DNA from: Posidonia oceanica
Lineage: Eukaryota > Streptophyta > Magnoliopsida > Alismatales > Posidoniaceae
Reading direction: 5' to 3'
DNA length: 64,000 nt
Assembly (NCBI GenBank): GCA_037176725.1
Contig: JAZBRS010000050.1
Span: 19,734,001 to 19,798,000 of the forward strand
A program made the translations under genes and the position numbers. Shown here piece by piece: positions 20,482 to 31,307 of this stretch (the stretch's first letter is position 1; each line of letters begins with the position of its first letter). The notes below the pieces were generated by a model. That model made no database searches, had not been told where the DNA came from, and saw nothing but the letters and a program-made list of their open reading frames with translations.

Positions 20482-21756
20482 ATGGGTTTCCCCACCTTGG
20501 TAACCCCCACACACTGCTCCGAGATCCTGCGAGAATGGATCGGCAAGCTTACAAAAGATGACTGTGAGAAGCTGCGCCTGTGGGGCATTCCGACCAAACT
20601 GCTCAGGGCTGCTGATGTAGAGGTGAGCCGCCATCTTCTGTGTGCCGCTGCACGATTCTGGAAACCAGCACACCATGTCTTCCGTTTCGGCAGAACTGAA
20701 CTGACACCTACACTGGAAGAAGTGCGTCGAATCTGCGGCTTTTCCAAGATCTTGGGGCCGCCCATCTTCATGAGGCGTGACGGATACATGGCAGTCCTGA
20801 AACAGCTGACCGGCCTCTCTACCCAAAGTTGTCAGCAGAAGCTGATTTGTACTAGCGGGCCCACGCCTCTGCTTCGCTTAGCATACTTTGATGATATTGT
20901 GGAAAAGCGCACTGAACTCGGAGACGAGCTGTGGCTCCGAGGGTTTGTCACCCGTTTCCTAGGCGAGCTGGTCTTTACTCATGGCAAGGTAACAATGGCC
21001 ATCGAGATCGCTGAAATAGCACTCGCCGTGGTGACTCGCCAGATAGACCTAGCACCAGTTGTCTTGGCAGAAACCTACCGCGGTCTGGACCGCATCTCGC
21101 ATCGCTGCCGCCACTTTCATGGTTGCGGAGCATTCATTCAGGTCTGGCTAGCGGCGCACACTGAGATAGACCTTCTGCGCCCCCAAGTGCATGCTTTCAA
21201 GGCCTACTGCAGCAGCGGCCATCCCAAGGCAATCAAGAACGTCAAGGAAGAATATGAAAGGCTATCGGGACTGACAGATGACACAGTCACATGGCGCATC
21301 ATTCCTTCTGCAGCCGAAGCATTCACTGTTTTCTTCAATACGCGCGACATGCGGTTAGTTGTGCTACCGGGATTCACTGCGGGTGTAGAATATCACCCTA
21401 TTAGAGTCATGCGCCAGTTCGGCTTCCAGCAAGACGCCTTTGTCGACAGCACAGCGCCCAAGCTCCTTCAAGAATATCCCCTCAGTACAATTGCCCCCAC
21501 GAAGGAGCTGGCCAACCTGATGCAGCATGGGGTGCGATCAACAGACATCGCTGCAATAAGAGGTGTAGGGTATACCCCTGAGTACATCACTGAGTGCAGG
21601 ACCTCTGGTCCATTGATGAAGTCCCGCCAAGCGGTCCCTTGTTCCCTGACTCTGGAAGATCAAAGAAGGCCCGAATCAGCTAGAGCCATCATGCAGCTGT
21701 CATTCGATCTTCCTTTCAAGTTGTGCTGTACTTTTTGGCCTGTCACGGGCATGTAA
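20482..21756 (+). CDS. ORF1-like / plant-mobile-domain-like protein of element B
   Basis: This is an intact frame of 424 residues from ATG 20482 (MGFPTLVTP); the frame is open back to 20419 without an earlier ATG. Recognisable segments are FWKPAHHVFRFGRTELTPTL near residues 60-80, followed by EEVRRICGF, then PTPLLRLAYF near 130 and a helical region with VVLAETYRGLDRI and FIQVWLAAHTEIDLL around 195-235. This pattern matches the ORF1 proteins of Ogre/Tat elements, which resemble the plant mobile domain or aminotransferase-like family of plant proteins. Molecular function is unknown. In Ogre the gene sits upstream of gag. Here it lies downstream of gag-pro, in place of polymerase. Its intact state beside a broken gag-pro is notable. 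Confidence 0.7.
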   Translation: MGFPTLVTPTHCSEILREWIGKLTKDDCEKLRLWGIPTKLLRAADVEVSRHLLCAAARFWKPAHHVFRFGRTELTPTLEEVRRICGFSKILGPPIFMRRDGYMAVLKQLTGLSTQSCQQKLICTSGPTPLLRLAYFDDIVEKRTELGDELWLRGFVTRFLGELVFTHGKVTMAIEIAEIALAVVTRQIDLAPVVLAETYRGLDRISHRCRHFHGCGAFIQVWLAAHTEIDLLRPQVHAFKAYCSSGHPKAIKNVKEEYERLSGLTDDTVTWRIIPSAAEAFTVFFNTRDMRLVVLPGFTAGVEYHPIRVMRQFGFQQDAFVDSTAPKLLQEYPLSTIAPTKELANLMQHGVRSTDIAAIRGVGYTPEYITECRTSGPLMKSRQAVPCSLTLEDQRRPESARAIMQLSFDLPFKLCCTFWPVTGM

Positions 21757-22136
21757 CCAACAACTCTATCAATGCAAAACTGTTTTGGGCTGGCTGTTCA
21801 CATTTCAAAGCTGATCATGCATTCCGTGCTCCTCGTCGCTCACGTCCGGAGGCCCCTTGGCCCGACTGATTGCTCGCATGACGCAGGAAAGTCCTCAGTA
21901 AACGACCCAGGCTCCAGGACCTCTGCGAACCCGCGCCGTCCGACCTGCCACCGGACATCCCCGGCTGAGTCTCCTTTGGGCTGGTACCCCAAACTACTCG
22001 TCTGACAAACACGTCAGTTTTGTCCACCCTTCGCTTTTCTCGATACCAAGGACGTTTTGACCAACCCCTGGTATCATCCTGATACCAGGGGCATCTTTTC
22101 AGACGCCCCGCGGTATCTCACCCTTGTTCTCATCCC
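21757..22136 (+). other. Conserved 3' spacer with GATACC hairpins, element B
   Basis: GATACCA (22042-22048) pairs with TGGTATC (22069-22075). A second hairpin pairs GATACC (22081-22086) with GGTATC (22112-22117) and GGGGC (22088-22092) with GCCCC (22105-22109). The block aligns by eye with the reverse complement of 2780-3330 in element A. Confidence 0.6.
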
Positions 22137-22610
22137 CTCTTTGCCGGCCGATAAGTCCGATATCTTATCACCTTGCCTAATCAATCAATCTCATCATTAT
22201 CTCATCTCCTCTTTGCCGGCCGATAAGTTCGATATCTTATCACCTTGCCCAATCAATCAATCTCATCATTATCTCATCTCCTCTTTGCCGGCCGATAAGT
22301 CCGATATCTTATCACCTTTTCCAACCAAGCTCTCATCATTATCTCACCCCCCTTCTTTAACATTAGCTCTCATCATTACCTCATCCCCCTTCTTTAGCAT
22401 TAGCTCTCATCATTACCTCATCCCCCCTTCTTTAGCATTAGCTCTCAACATTACCTCATCCCCCTTCTTTAGCAATAGCTCTCATCATTACCTCATCCCC
22501 CTTCTTTAGCATTAGTTCTCATCACTACCTCACCCCCCTTCTTTAGCAGTAACTCTCATCATTACCTCATCTCCCTCTTTAGAAGTAGCCCCTCATCATG
22601 ATCTCATCCC
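22137..22610 (+). repeat. 72-bp and about 35-bp tandem repeats, element B
   Basis: Three copies of a 72-bp unit (starts 22137, 22209, 22281) each contain GATAAG, TCCGATAT and CTTATC, a 6-bp hairpin. They run into about eight units of roughly 35 bp built on CTCATCATTACCTCATCCCCC and TTCTTTAGCATTAG. The open frame at 22057-22509 is a repeat artefact. Confidence 0.75.
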
Positions 22611-22724
22611 CTCTTATCAAGCAATCAAGCACCCATCAATCAATCATTCAGCAATCAATCATCCAGCACTCAATCACTCATCAACCAATCACTCATCACT
22701 CGATCATGCATCAAGCACCCTCAG

Positions 22725-24215
22725 GCTGATATCCTAAACTATCAACAATCAAGCACCCTCAGGCTGATACCCTAAACTATCAACAATCAAGCACTCCCAG
22801 GCTGATATTCCTAAACTATCTACTCTCAGGCTGATATTCCTAAACTATCTACTCTCAGGCTGATATTCCTAAACTATCTATTCTCAGGCTGATATCCTAA
22901 ACTATCTATTCTCAGGCTGATATTCCTAAACTATCTATCTTCTGGCCGATCCATGGTTGGCCCGCAGTTGTGTTATACGGCTGACATCCAGTAACTGTCC
23001 CTCGCAATGCCGCTAGGCTGATAACCTAAACTATCGATCTAGGCTGATAACCTAAACTACCGCTAGGCTGATATCCTAAACTATCTATCTAGGCTGATAT
23101 CCTAAACTATCCGGCATTTGCGTTATACGACTGACATCCAGTAACTGTCCCTCGTAATTGCCCTTTCCAGTTGATAGGACTGTAAACTATCGATCTAGGC
23201 TGATAACCTAAACTATCGATCTAGGCTGATATCCTAAACTATCTATGGCAATTACGTTATATGGCTGATATCCAGTAACTATCCCTTGCAATTGCTCTTT
23301 CCAGTTGATAGGACTGTAAACTATCTCTAGGCTGATAACCTAAACTATCTATCTAGGCTGATATCCTAAACTATCGATCTAGGCTGATAACCTAAACTAT
23401 CGCTAGGCTGATATCCTAAACTATCTATCGCAATTGCATTATACGGCTGACATCCAGTAACTGTCCCTCGCAATGCCGCTAGGCTGATAACCTAATCTAT
23501 CGATCTAGGCTGATAACCTAAACTATCGCTAGGCTGATATCCTAAACTATCTATCTAGGCTGATATCCTAAACTATCCGGCATTTGCGTTATACGGCTGA
23601 TATCCAGTAACTATCACTCATGGTTTGCCCTCTCCAGTTGATAGGACTGTAAACTATCGATCTAGGCTGATAACCTAAACTATCGCTAGGCTGATAACCT
23701 AAACTATCGATCTAGGCTGATATCCTAAACTATCTATCGCAATTGCATTATACGGCTGACATCCAGTAACTGTCCCTCGCAATGCCGCTAGGCTGATAAC
23801 CTAATCTATCAATCTAGGCTGATAACCTAAACTATCGCTAGGCTGATATCCTAAACTATCTATCTAGGCTGATATCCTAAACTATCCGGCATTTGCATTA
23901 TACGGCTGATATCCAGTAACTATCACTCATGGTTTGCCCTTTCCAGTTGATAGGACTGTAAACTATTGATCTAGGCTGATAACCTAAACTATCGGTAGGC
24001 TGATAACCTAAACTATCGATCTAGGCTGATATCCTAAACTATCTATGGCAACCATGTTATACGGCTGATATCCAGTAACTATCACTCACAACTGCGCCTT
24101 CCGGTTGATAGGACCGTAAACTATCGTTCCGGTTGATAGGACCGTAAACTATCGCCCTCGGCTGATGATCCGAAACTCATCCGGTCGATAAGTCCGACAA
24201 CTTATCACCTCCCCG
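22725..24215 (+). repeat. Tandem hairpin array of element B (about 25-28 bp units)
   Basis: About 55 short units fall into classes that each form a stem around a loop of 8-9 bases. The arms seen are GATA/TATC (loops ACCTAAAC, TCCTAAAC, TCCAGTAAC), GATAG/CTATC (loops GACTGTAAA, GACCGTAAA), GACA/TGTC (loop TCCAGTAAC), GATGA/TCATC (loop TCCGAAAC, 24164-24181) and GATAAG/CTTATC (loop TCCGACAA, 24187-24206). Arms change together and loops keep an AAC-like 3' edge. Classes are interleaved in higher-order blocks of roughly 130-300 bp that recur between 22960 and 24060. There is no open reading frame. Confidence 0.88.
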
Positions 24216-24399
24216 CGCGGCTTCGTCCCAAAAGACGGAGCCCCGCATCCTTCTGCGTCTGGGAAAAGGTCCACCTCTCCCATCGCGCCTTTGTGGCTTT
24301 GGCTATCCTTCGTCTCGTGGCAGGTCTGGACCTCCCGTCAAGCTCCGCGGTGCACCGCAACGTCCCTCTTCAGCGTCGTCAGCATCGCCAGCGTCACCC

Positions 24400-24661
24400 A
24401 CGTCGCTTCGGTCCCCCCATCGGTACTAACTCCAGCCCTAACTTTTGCATTGCATCCGCATTAGCATGCATCGCATACATTGCATCTCATCCATTTGCAC
24501 CTGCACATTGCACTGCGGCAACGATCCACGATGTTCGGCGCATCCACCGAATAAGTGGCTCACGCCGATAGCAACCCTCTGCTCTCGCCGATCAAATGGG
24601 GTGTCCCGTCAACCCTGAGCAGCGGCCTCGCTTCGCTCGGCCTCGCTCAGGGAGGGGCATC
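24400..24661 (+). other. Conserved pre-LTR segment and polypurine tract of element B
   Basis: TTGCAT/CATCGCAT-rich sequence is followed by a block (24510-24590) that aligns with the reverse complement of 1117-1210 in element A, including CTCACGCC-ATAGCAAC. It ends in the polypurine tract GGGAGGGGCATC at 24650-24661. The arrays upstream differ between A and B, so this segment is more conserved than its neighbours. Confidence 0.65.
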
Positions 24662-24673
24662 TGTTGACACCCC
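24598..24673 (+). other. Hairpin enclosing the polypurine tract and LTR start (element B)
   Basis: GGGGTGTC (24598-24605) pairs with GACACCCC (24666-24673, LTR bases 5-12), and CCCTGAGC (24613-24620) pairs with GCTCAGGG (24645-24652). The polypurine tract starts within the inner 3' arm and continues through the internal loop. The arrangement and stems match those of element A at 1041-1116. Confidence 0.75.
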
Positions 24674-27600
24674 ATTTTGACAGGCTGGATTGTTTGGAGC
24701 CTTCCGGTGGCTGCTGGACCCGAATCTAGACCCAAACCTACACCTTCCTCTCCTTCTTTCCCCTCAAAGCAAGCCCAAACTCAACCTAGGATTACCCCCC
24801 TTTCCCGAACCTGAAAACCAACCAAAATCCATAGGAAAACTCACCCCTGATGACTTAGCAAACCCACCAAAAAGCCTGCAAAAATTCAAACCAGACCCCT
24901 CCCAAAAACCCTAGGAAACTTAGGCCAAAATACCCTTTTTCTACACCTCAAAACCCCTCCAAAACTTCCTCAAAACCAAACCAAAACTCTGGGACCAAAA
25001 CTAGAAACCCTAGACCCCACGTCTGCCAAATTTCACCCCTTTCCGAGACCTCTAAGACCCCCTTTTGCCCAAATTATCGTTTTCTCTCTCTGGGATTATC
25101 GTTTTCTCTCTCCTCTCTCTCTCCTGATTATCGTCTCTCTTTTCATCTGTTTCTTGCCCGTTTTCTGGCCTGGCTGTGGGCCCCCTTTGTACTCCTTTTC
25201 CTTCTCTATCTTATTCCTATTTTTATTTTATTTTTAGCATTTTCCCTGAATTTTAAAAAATCTTTTCCCTCAAACCTTTCTCTTCTCCCTCTATTTCCTT
25301 CTTTTGCCCATTTCTTTCCTCCTCCTCTTTCCCTTTTCTCTCTTTTGCAAAAACCCATAAAAATCCCTAAAAATCTGTAAAACCCCAAAACATAAAAGAA
25401 ACAATTCAGAGTTCCAAGAAAAACAACTAAAAAACATTAAACAAGTGATTAAAAACTCAAACTTAACTAAATCAAGCTAAAAAGAAAACCAAGCATGCAA
25501 ACTAAAAAATGCAAAACAAACTAAAAGAAAATACTGTAAAATCAAGTAAAAACTAAAATAAAGTCAGAACCTACCAAAAATAAAAACCCCACTAAAAGAA
25601 TTAAAAAAAAAACCCTAAAGAGAAGAATTAAAAATCAAACACTAAAACAAGTAATTAAAGGAGGCAAAAGACTTAACCTAATAAACATAAGAAAAAACAA
25701 CATAAAACTTAATTAAAAAGAAAAAGAAAATACAGTTGAAAGACTTAAGAACACTTAATCAAACCAGAAAAATCCAACTAAAAAACATCAAGAAAAACTA
25801 ACAAATAAAAATCAAAAACATAATTCAAAAGACCTAAGGAAGAAAAACATAAAAGACTAGAACTAAAAAGCCCAAAACCCTTTCTAATTAATATGAAAAT
25901 AAATCCTAAAAATCCTAATCAACATCCTAAAATACTTAACAAGGAAACACAATTTTAAAAACAATTTAAAAAGATTTAACCAACACTTAATCAAGTGGAA
26001 AATGAATTAACAACAAAAGAAAGCCCTAAAACCCTAATCAAGCCTAAAACACACTAATTAACCTAAAAACAGTTATTAAAAAATCCAATTAAACACCTAA
26101 CCTACAACCCAATCCATCTAATATTTTTGTTTATTTTTATCTTTTTTTTTTTCTATTTTATTTCTCCTCTTTTCCCTCTCTTTCTTTCTCTCTTCTCAAT
26201 TTTCTTTTCTCTCTTCCTTGCTGGGCTCATCAGCCCGTTTTCCCTTTTTTTCTTTTTTTCAAATTCCAGCCTGGCCCGCAGCTACAGTCCGCCATCTTCC
26301 TCCTTCCCTCCTCCCGCGAGCCGCTACAGTGTTCGCTGGCCTGCTACAGCTCTGCCACAGCAGCTGCAGCACCAGCTCCTGTCACCGCAGACCTGCGCTC
26401 GCACGTCTCTGCCGAACCGGACCGGCGTGCGCCGCACCGCGTCCGTGCTTCCTGCCACCGCCCCTCAGCATTAATTCGTCACAGCTAGACCTGCAAGAGA
26501 CCAGAATCTTAAGAGCCAAAAAACCAGAAGAGAGGGGAGGGGAAGAGAAGAGAGTCCATCGGGAGAGAGGAAGAGCATTCGAGCACAATCCCCAGCAAGT
26601 GAGAGAGCGGTTCCTCCTCAGAAATCGACCGAGAGTTCCAGACGGTCCACCTCTCCCTTCCGCAGCAAACCAGAGCCCGAAACACCTCCTGAACCCTTCA
26701 GAATTCACCCCCCAACCTCACCCAAGCCTTTTGCAACTCCTCCCTTCCTTCCCACCGAGAAACGAACCCACATTTCGCCTGAATCCACTTGAAATCCAAC
26801 CGGAACCCATCTCGAGTCCCTTCTGAAATTCCCCGCACTCCAGTCTATCACATCCTCTCAGACTCCGCCTCGTTACTCGCCAAGACTCCACCTACCAGAA
26901 GCACCCTACCTCCAGCCTTCTCCCCCACCATAGGCCGAACCTTCCACCACAAACACCTGCGGCCATCTCTGACCAAACTTCACTCCATCTTCAAACTCAC
27001 GCCACACGCTCCAGAACCCTCAGCCAACCATCCAGTTCCCTTCGCCGGACCTCCAGCAGTCCTCCGGAAGGCTCCATCCAAGCCAGAGAGCGACAGCCAG
27101 CTCCCCCGGCCTCCGGCAGCTCACAGTCGACCCACAAGCGCCGGATCTCCTGTCAAGCTGCAGAACTTCCACCTGATCGTCTGGGAAGCATCGGAGCATC
27201 GTCCTGAAGAAGCTCCAACCGTCGCGAGCCCCCGGAGTCCACCGCAGCGACCAGACGACGTCCGCCGGCCATCTCCGGCACTGCTGAGGTCGGGAGGACG
27301 CACCGGACACGACGACAGGTAATAACTGACCTCCCCCGCTCTCTCTCCTCCTCCTGCTGCTTCTCCGCCGGTCGGAAGCCGCTTCCGCACATTCCAGACG
27401 CTCCTGCAGTTCGCCGACCTTCCTGTCTTCTCCGGCGCCGGTCGTTTGCCTCCCAGGCGCTCCAGCCTCTGAAACGCCGCTCTGACGCCTCCCGGAGCTC
27501 CGCGCGGTCGCCGGCTACGCCCCCCGCCGATCTGCGCCTCCTCAGCCTCCCCTGTCGGCGGCCACAAGCGCTGCAAGCTCTGCTGCTACAGTGCTCGTCG

Positions 27601-30585
27601 CCGTCGACGAAGCACTGTGCATTTATTTTTCTGTTCGTATAGTTTTAGGTGTAAATATTGCATTACTGCCTTAAGTTTTTATATTTTTTGCGTTCTGATC
27701 CTCCGGCCATTTATTTTGCTTAGTTTTTAACTAAATACCATGCTAAATTGCAACTTATGTTTTTGTTTTTCTATATTTGCCTCTTAGTCCTGTTACTGTG
27801 CGTTTCAGTTATAAAATTTTATGCTTTAGTCCCTCTTCTTTACATTATTGCACTTAGGTCCTGTTTTAAATCAGTCTATTTTAATTACATGTATTTTACT
27901 ATATCAAATTGCATACTGGGCCCCTCTGCTTTTTCATATTTACTGTCTGATCCTCTGAACTGTAGTAGCTTAGGTTTATTTCTGATTTTTGCATACTGCA
28001 TTGCATATTTACTCCCCTGTTTCTTCATTTTTGCACATAGGTCCACTTTAAATGCACAGTAACCCTTTTGCATGCATTTTAGCTTACTACATTGCATTTT
28101 CAACCCTGCATCTTTTAAAAATTGCATATCAGTCCCCAGACCATGATTCCAGAGCATGTTTTCCATATAAAATTGCATTTTTGGACCCTACATGGTTTAA
28201 AAATCACACACAGACCCTTGCATCTCTTTAAAACCATATAAAAAGACTGTTTTGCCCCTAAGTTGCATTTCAACTCCTATGCTTGCAAAATTGCATGTAG
28301 GCCCTCCACTTGCATTCCCGGACTCCCCAGAACCCCCGTTTTCTGGAAAATTTGCATTTTAGCCCCTTTCTTTCTTCAAAAATGCTTTTGAATCCCTGTT
28401 CTTTCCAAATTGCTTTTCTTTGTCTTTTCTTGCTTTGCATGCATTCTGCATTCATCTAGTCTTGCATTTAAGCATCCCCCTTGCATACACTAGGCACTTT
28501 TAACTCCCCTTCACTTGGGAGGACCTTCAGCACACCCCTAGGGCCTCCTGAACACCTAGATCTGTTCTTCTCCCCTGTTTTGGCCCTTCCACTCCGAAAC
28601 TGCGATGTCTTCCAATCCGACCGTTGGATCTCCTCAAGCAAGCTGCCCAGGCAACCGCAGCGAAGTGCTCTTCAGCATGGACCAAGCAGATCTCCGATCA
28701 GACTCCCGGATCTCCAGGTATGTCCTCCTGAACTCCTGCACTGCATTCATTTGCATGCCATTTACTCCGTTTTTGCGTGCTTTCAAGTTTTCTGCCTCGT
28801 TTTGCGTGCCGCTTCTTTGTCTTGCACCGTTTTGCGTGCCCTTTAGTTTTTTCGCCTCGTTTTGCGTGCAGTCTTGTTCTCTCGCACCGTTTTGCGTGCC
28901 GCTTCTTTGTCTTGCTCCGTTTTGCGTGCTTTCAAGTTTCCTCGCTCCGTTTTACGTGCAGTCTTGTTTTCTTGCACCGTTTTGCGTGCCGCTTCTTTGT
29001 CTTGCTCCGTTTTGCATGCTTCTAAGTTTTCTCGCTCCGTTTTGCGTGCCCTTTAGTTTTCTCGCTTCGTTTTGCGTGCAGTCTTGTTTTCTCGCTCCGT
29101 TTTGCGTGCCGCTTCTTTGTCTTGCACCGTTTTGCGTGCCCTTTAGTTTTCTCGCCTCGTTTTGCGTGCAGTCTTGTTTTCTCGCTCCGTTTTGCGTGCC
29201 GCTTCTTTGTCTTGCACCGTTTTGCGTGCCCTTTAGTTTTCTCGCACCGTTTTGCGTGCCCTTTAGTTTCCCCGCTCCGTTTTGCGTGTCCTTTAGTTTT
29301 CTCGCCTCGTTTTGCGTGCAGTCTTGTTTTCTTGCACCGTTTTGCGTGCCGCTTCTTTGTCTTGCTCCGTTTTGCGTGCTTCTAAGTTTTCTCGCTTCGT
29401 TTTGCGTGCTTTCAAGTTTTCTCGCTCCGTTTTGCGTGCCGTTTCTTTGCCTTGCACCGTTTTGCGTGCCCTTTAGTTTCCTCGCTCCGTTTTGCGTGCC
29501 CTTTAGTTTCCTCGCTCCGTTTTGCGTGCCCTTTAGTTTTCTCGCCTCGTTTTGCGTGTAGTCTTGTTTTCTTGCACCGTTTTGCGTGCCGCTTCCTTGT
29601 CTTGCACCGTTTTGCGTGCCCTTTAGTTTCCTCGCTCCGTTTCCCGTGCTTTCAAGTTTTCTCGCCTCGTTTTGCGTGCAGTCTTGTTTTCTTGCACCGT
29701 TTTGCGTGCCCTTTCGTTTTCTCGCCTCGTCTTGCGTGCCCCTGTTTTTCTTGCCCGGTTTTGCGCCCTTCTTTCGTTTTCCGGCACCGTTTTGCGTTCT
29801 TGTTCCGCTCCTTGCATCATTTGCATGTCAACCTTGTTTTCGCATCTTTTCGCATTCTTGTTTCGTTCCTCGCACTGTTTTACGCTGTTTCCTCTTGCAT
29901 GTCGCTTGCATTGCCTGTTTTCCCCGCTGTTTTGTTTTATCGCCCGCATTTGCATATAAGGCGATGATGCTTACTGTCCGGAGTTCTCACGAGCCAGGTT
30001 CCGCCCGGTTCGGAACACAGACAGCGTTGCTGAGCGCTTAGTTCGCACGTTTACTTTCTTGCATTGTCTTTCATCACTTAGAGCACACCTTTGAGCATTT
30101 AGACAGGCATTCATTGGCACTTAGGCATTCAAAGTCTGCATTTCCCTGCATATGCGAGCGTAAGCCTAGAAAGACCGATTCTCGGGCGTGTCGGGGGTGC
30201 CTAACACCTTCCCCGCGCGTAACAGGAGTCCTTACCCTCTCTTGGCCCGCAATGACCATATTGCCCTTGTCCTAGGCACGAGTCACATTATTTGCATTCA
30301 TTTGCATCTCATTTCTTTTGCATTGCCATGCATTGCATCTTTTGCTTGGTTTTGCGCGATTATTCACGCATTTCCCCGGTTTTCCTCGTCTTCCGATTTA
30401 ATAGACTTGGTGGCGACTCCGATTTTGTCTTGTCTTCTTCTTTTCTTTCCTTTTTTCCCTCTTTTAAATGTTTTCGAGTTAGGTCTTCCTTCTCGGACAT
30501 AGCCGCTAATAGTGAGCCTAATTCCGATCGGTGCACGCGAGCTTTGGCAACGTACATGGACGATCCGAACACTGGGATCGCTACA
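24662..30585 (+). repeat. 3' LTR of element B (5,924 bp)
   Basis: It is collinear with the 5' LTR from TGTTGACACC to GGGATCGCTACA. It carries the 30-bp array at 28765-29770, with fewer units than the 5' copy. It lacks the stop-bearing unit near 10678, so the frame from ATG 28605 runs to 29561 (318 residues of mostly 10-residue Cys/Phe/Pro repeats). It is followed directly by the CAATG duplication. Confidence 0.92.
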
Positions 30586-31211
30586 CAATGCAAAAAAGCA
30601 TGTGAGATAGCAACGTAAGCTACACGTCTACAGCAGCAAAGTCAGATACTTAATTTCAGGATCAAATCTAAAAGTCATTAAGGCATTGGCTTGTAATCTT
30701 AATTTATGCACGATTTTCAAATGCTTTCAAGGCTTCAACATTTTACTTCAGAATTAAATCATGTAACCACAACTTTAATCAAGTTTGTATTTGTCAGCAA
30801 TAATAAAGTCTCCTAAAGATGACATCCTTAGTAGTGGACTGGTGAAACTTTACTGTCCCTGAATTTTATTGAAGAATTTGAGTTACTTTAGTTATCAAGT
30901 CATTGTAGTTCTAGTTTATATGTAATTTTCTTATAATCTTCATAACTGGACTGAATTATACTTGTTTGTCCATAACCTTCAAGCATAGACCTGTGAATCA
31001 AGTTGGTTCTTGTAATTTGTGTTGCACATCCATCAAAATAACAATCTAGGATCCAAATTGTGTGGATTTGGATTGATTACTCATTGGAAGTAGTTGTCAA
31101 ATAATTTAAAACCCTCTTTTCTAGTTTGCAATGCACATTTTATATTCTTAGAATGGGATTAGTGGATTGGTATGATGTCTACCCACCTAATAAGGAAGAC
31201 ATTAATGAAAA
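30586..31211. other. Spacer to the right of element B
   Basis: It begins with the right CAATG target duplication (30586-30590). The rest is AT-rich DNA with no gene or repeat that I recognise. Confidence 0.5.
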
Positions 31212-31305
31212 TTATAGATACCCCATTTTTGACATCTCTCAGAAGACTTTCGGTTTCGATCACCTTTAGGTCAACCATTAGCTTTGTTCCACTCACATTC
31301 CTTCC
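31212..31305 (+). repeat. Left fragment of LTR-like repeat D, copy 1
   Basis: TAGATACCCCATTTTTGACATCTC and the bases after it match 60102-60195 (TAAATATCCCGTTTTGGCATC). The match stops where element C begins. The other part of this copy lies at 38299-38640, beyond element C. Confidence 0.65.
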
Positions 31306-31307
31306 TT

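Larger units (their letters stand above)
6533..30585 (+). mobile_element. Complete 24-kb non-autonomous Tat/Ogre-like LTR retrotransposon (element B)
   Basis: Two near-identical LTRs (6533-12603 and 24662-30585) start with TGTTGACACC and end with GGGATCGCTACA. They are flanked by the same 5-bp target duplication, CAATG, at 6528-6532 and 30586-30590. A primer binding site follows the 5' LTR and a polypurine tract precedes the 3' LTR. The 12-kb interior encodes gag plus a protease region and an ORF1-like protein. No reverse transcriptase, RNase H or integrase motif occurs in any frame. The gag, the VDNGS protease and the TGGCGACTC-type primer site are typical of the Tat/Ogre lineage of Ty3-gypsy elements. 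By eye the LTRs differ by only a few substitutions per kb outside their internal array, which suggests a recent insertion. It presumably relies on enzymes from a related autonomous element. Confidence 0.92.

Noticed and set aside
22057..22509. 150-residue frame over the 3' repeats of element B
   Set aside because: It is made of the 72-bp and 35-bp repeats, which keep the frame. It lacks homologues in element A.
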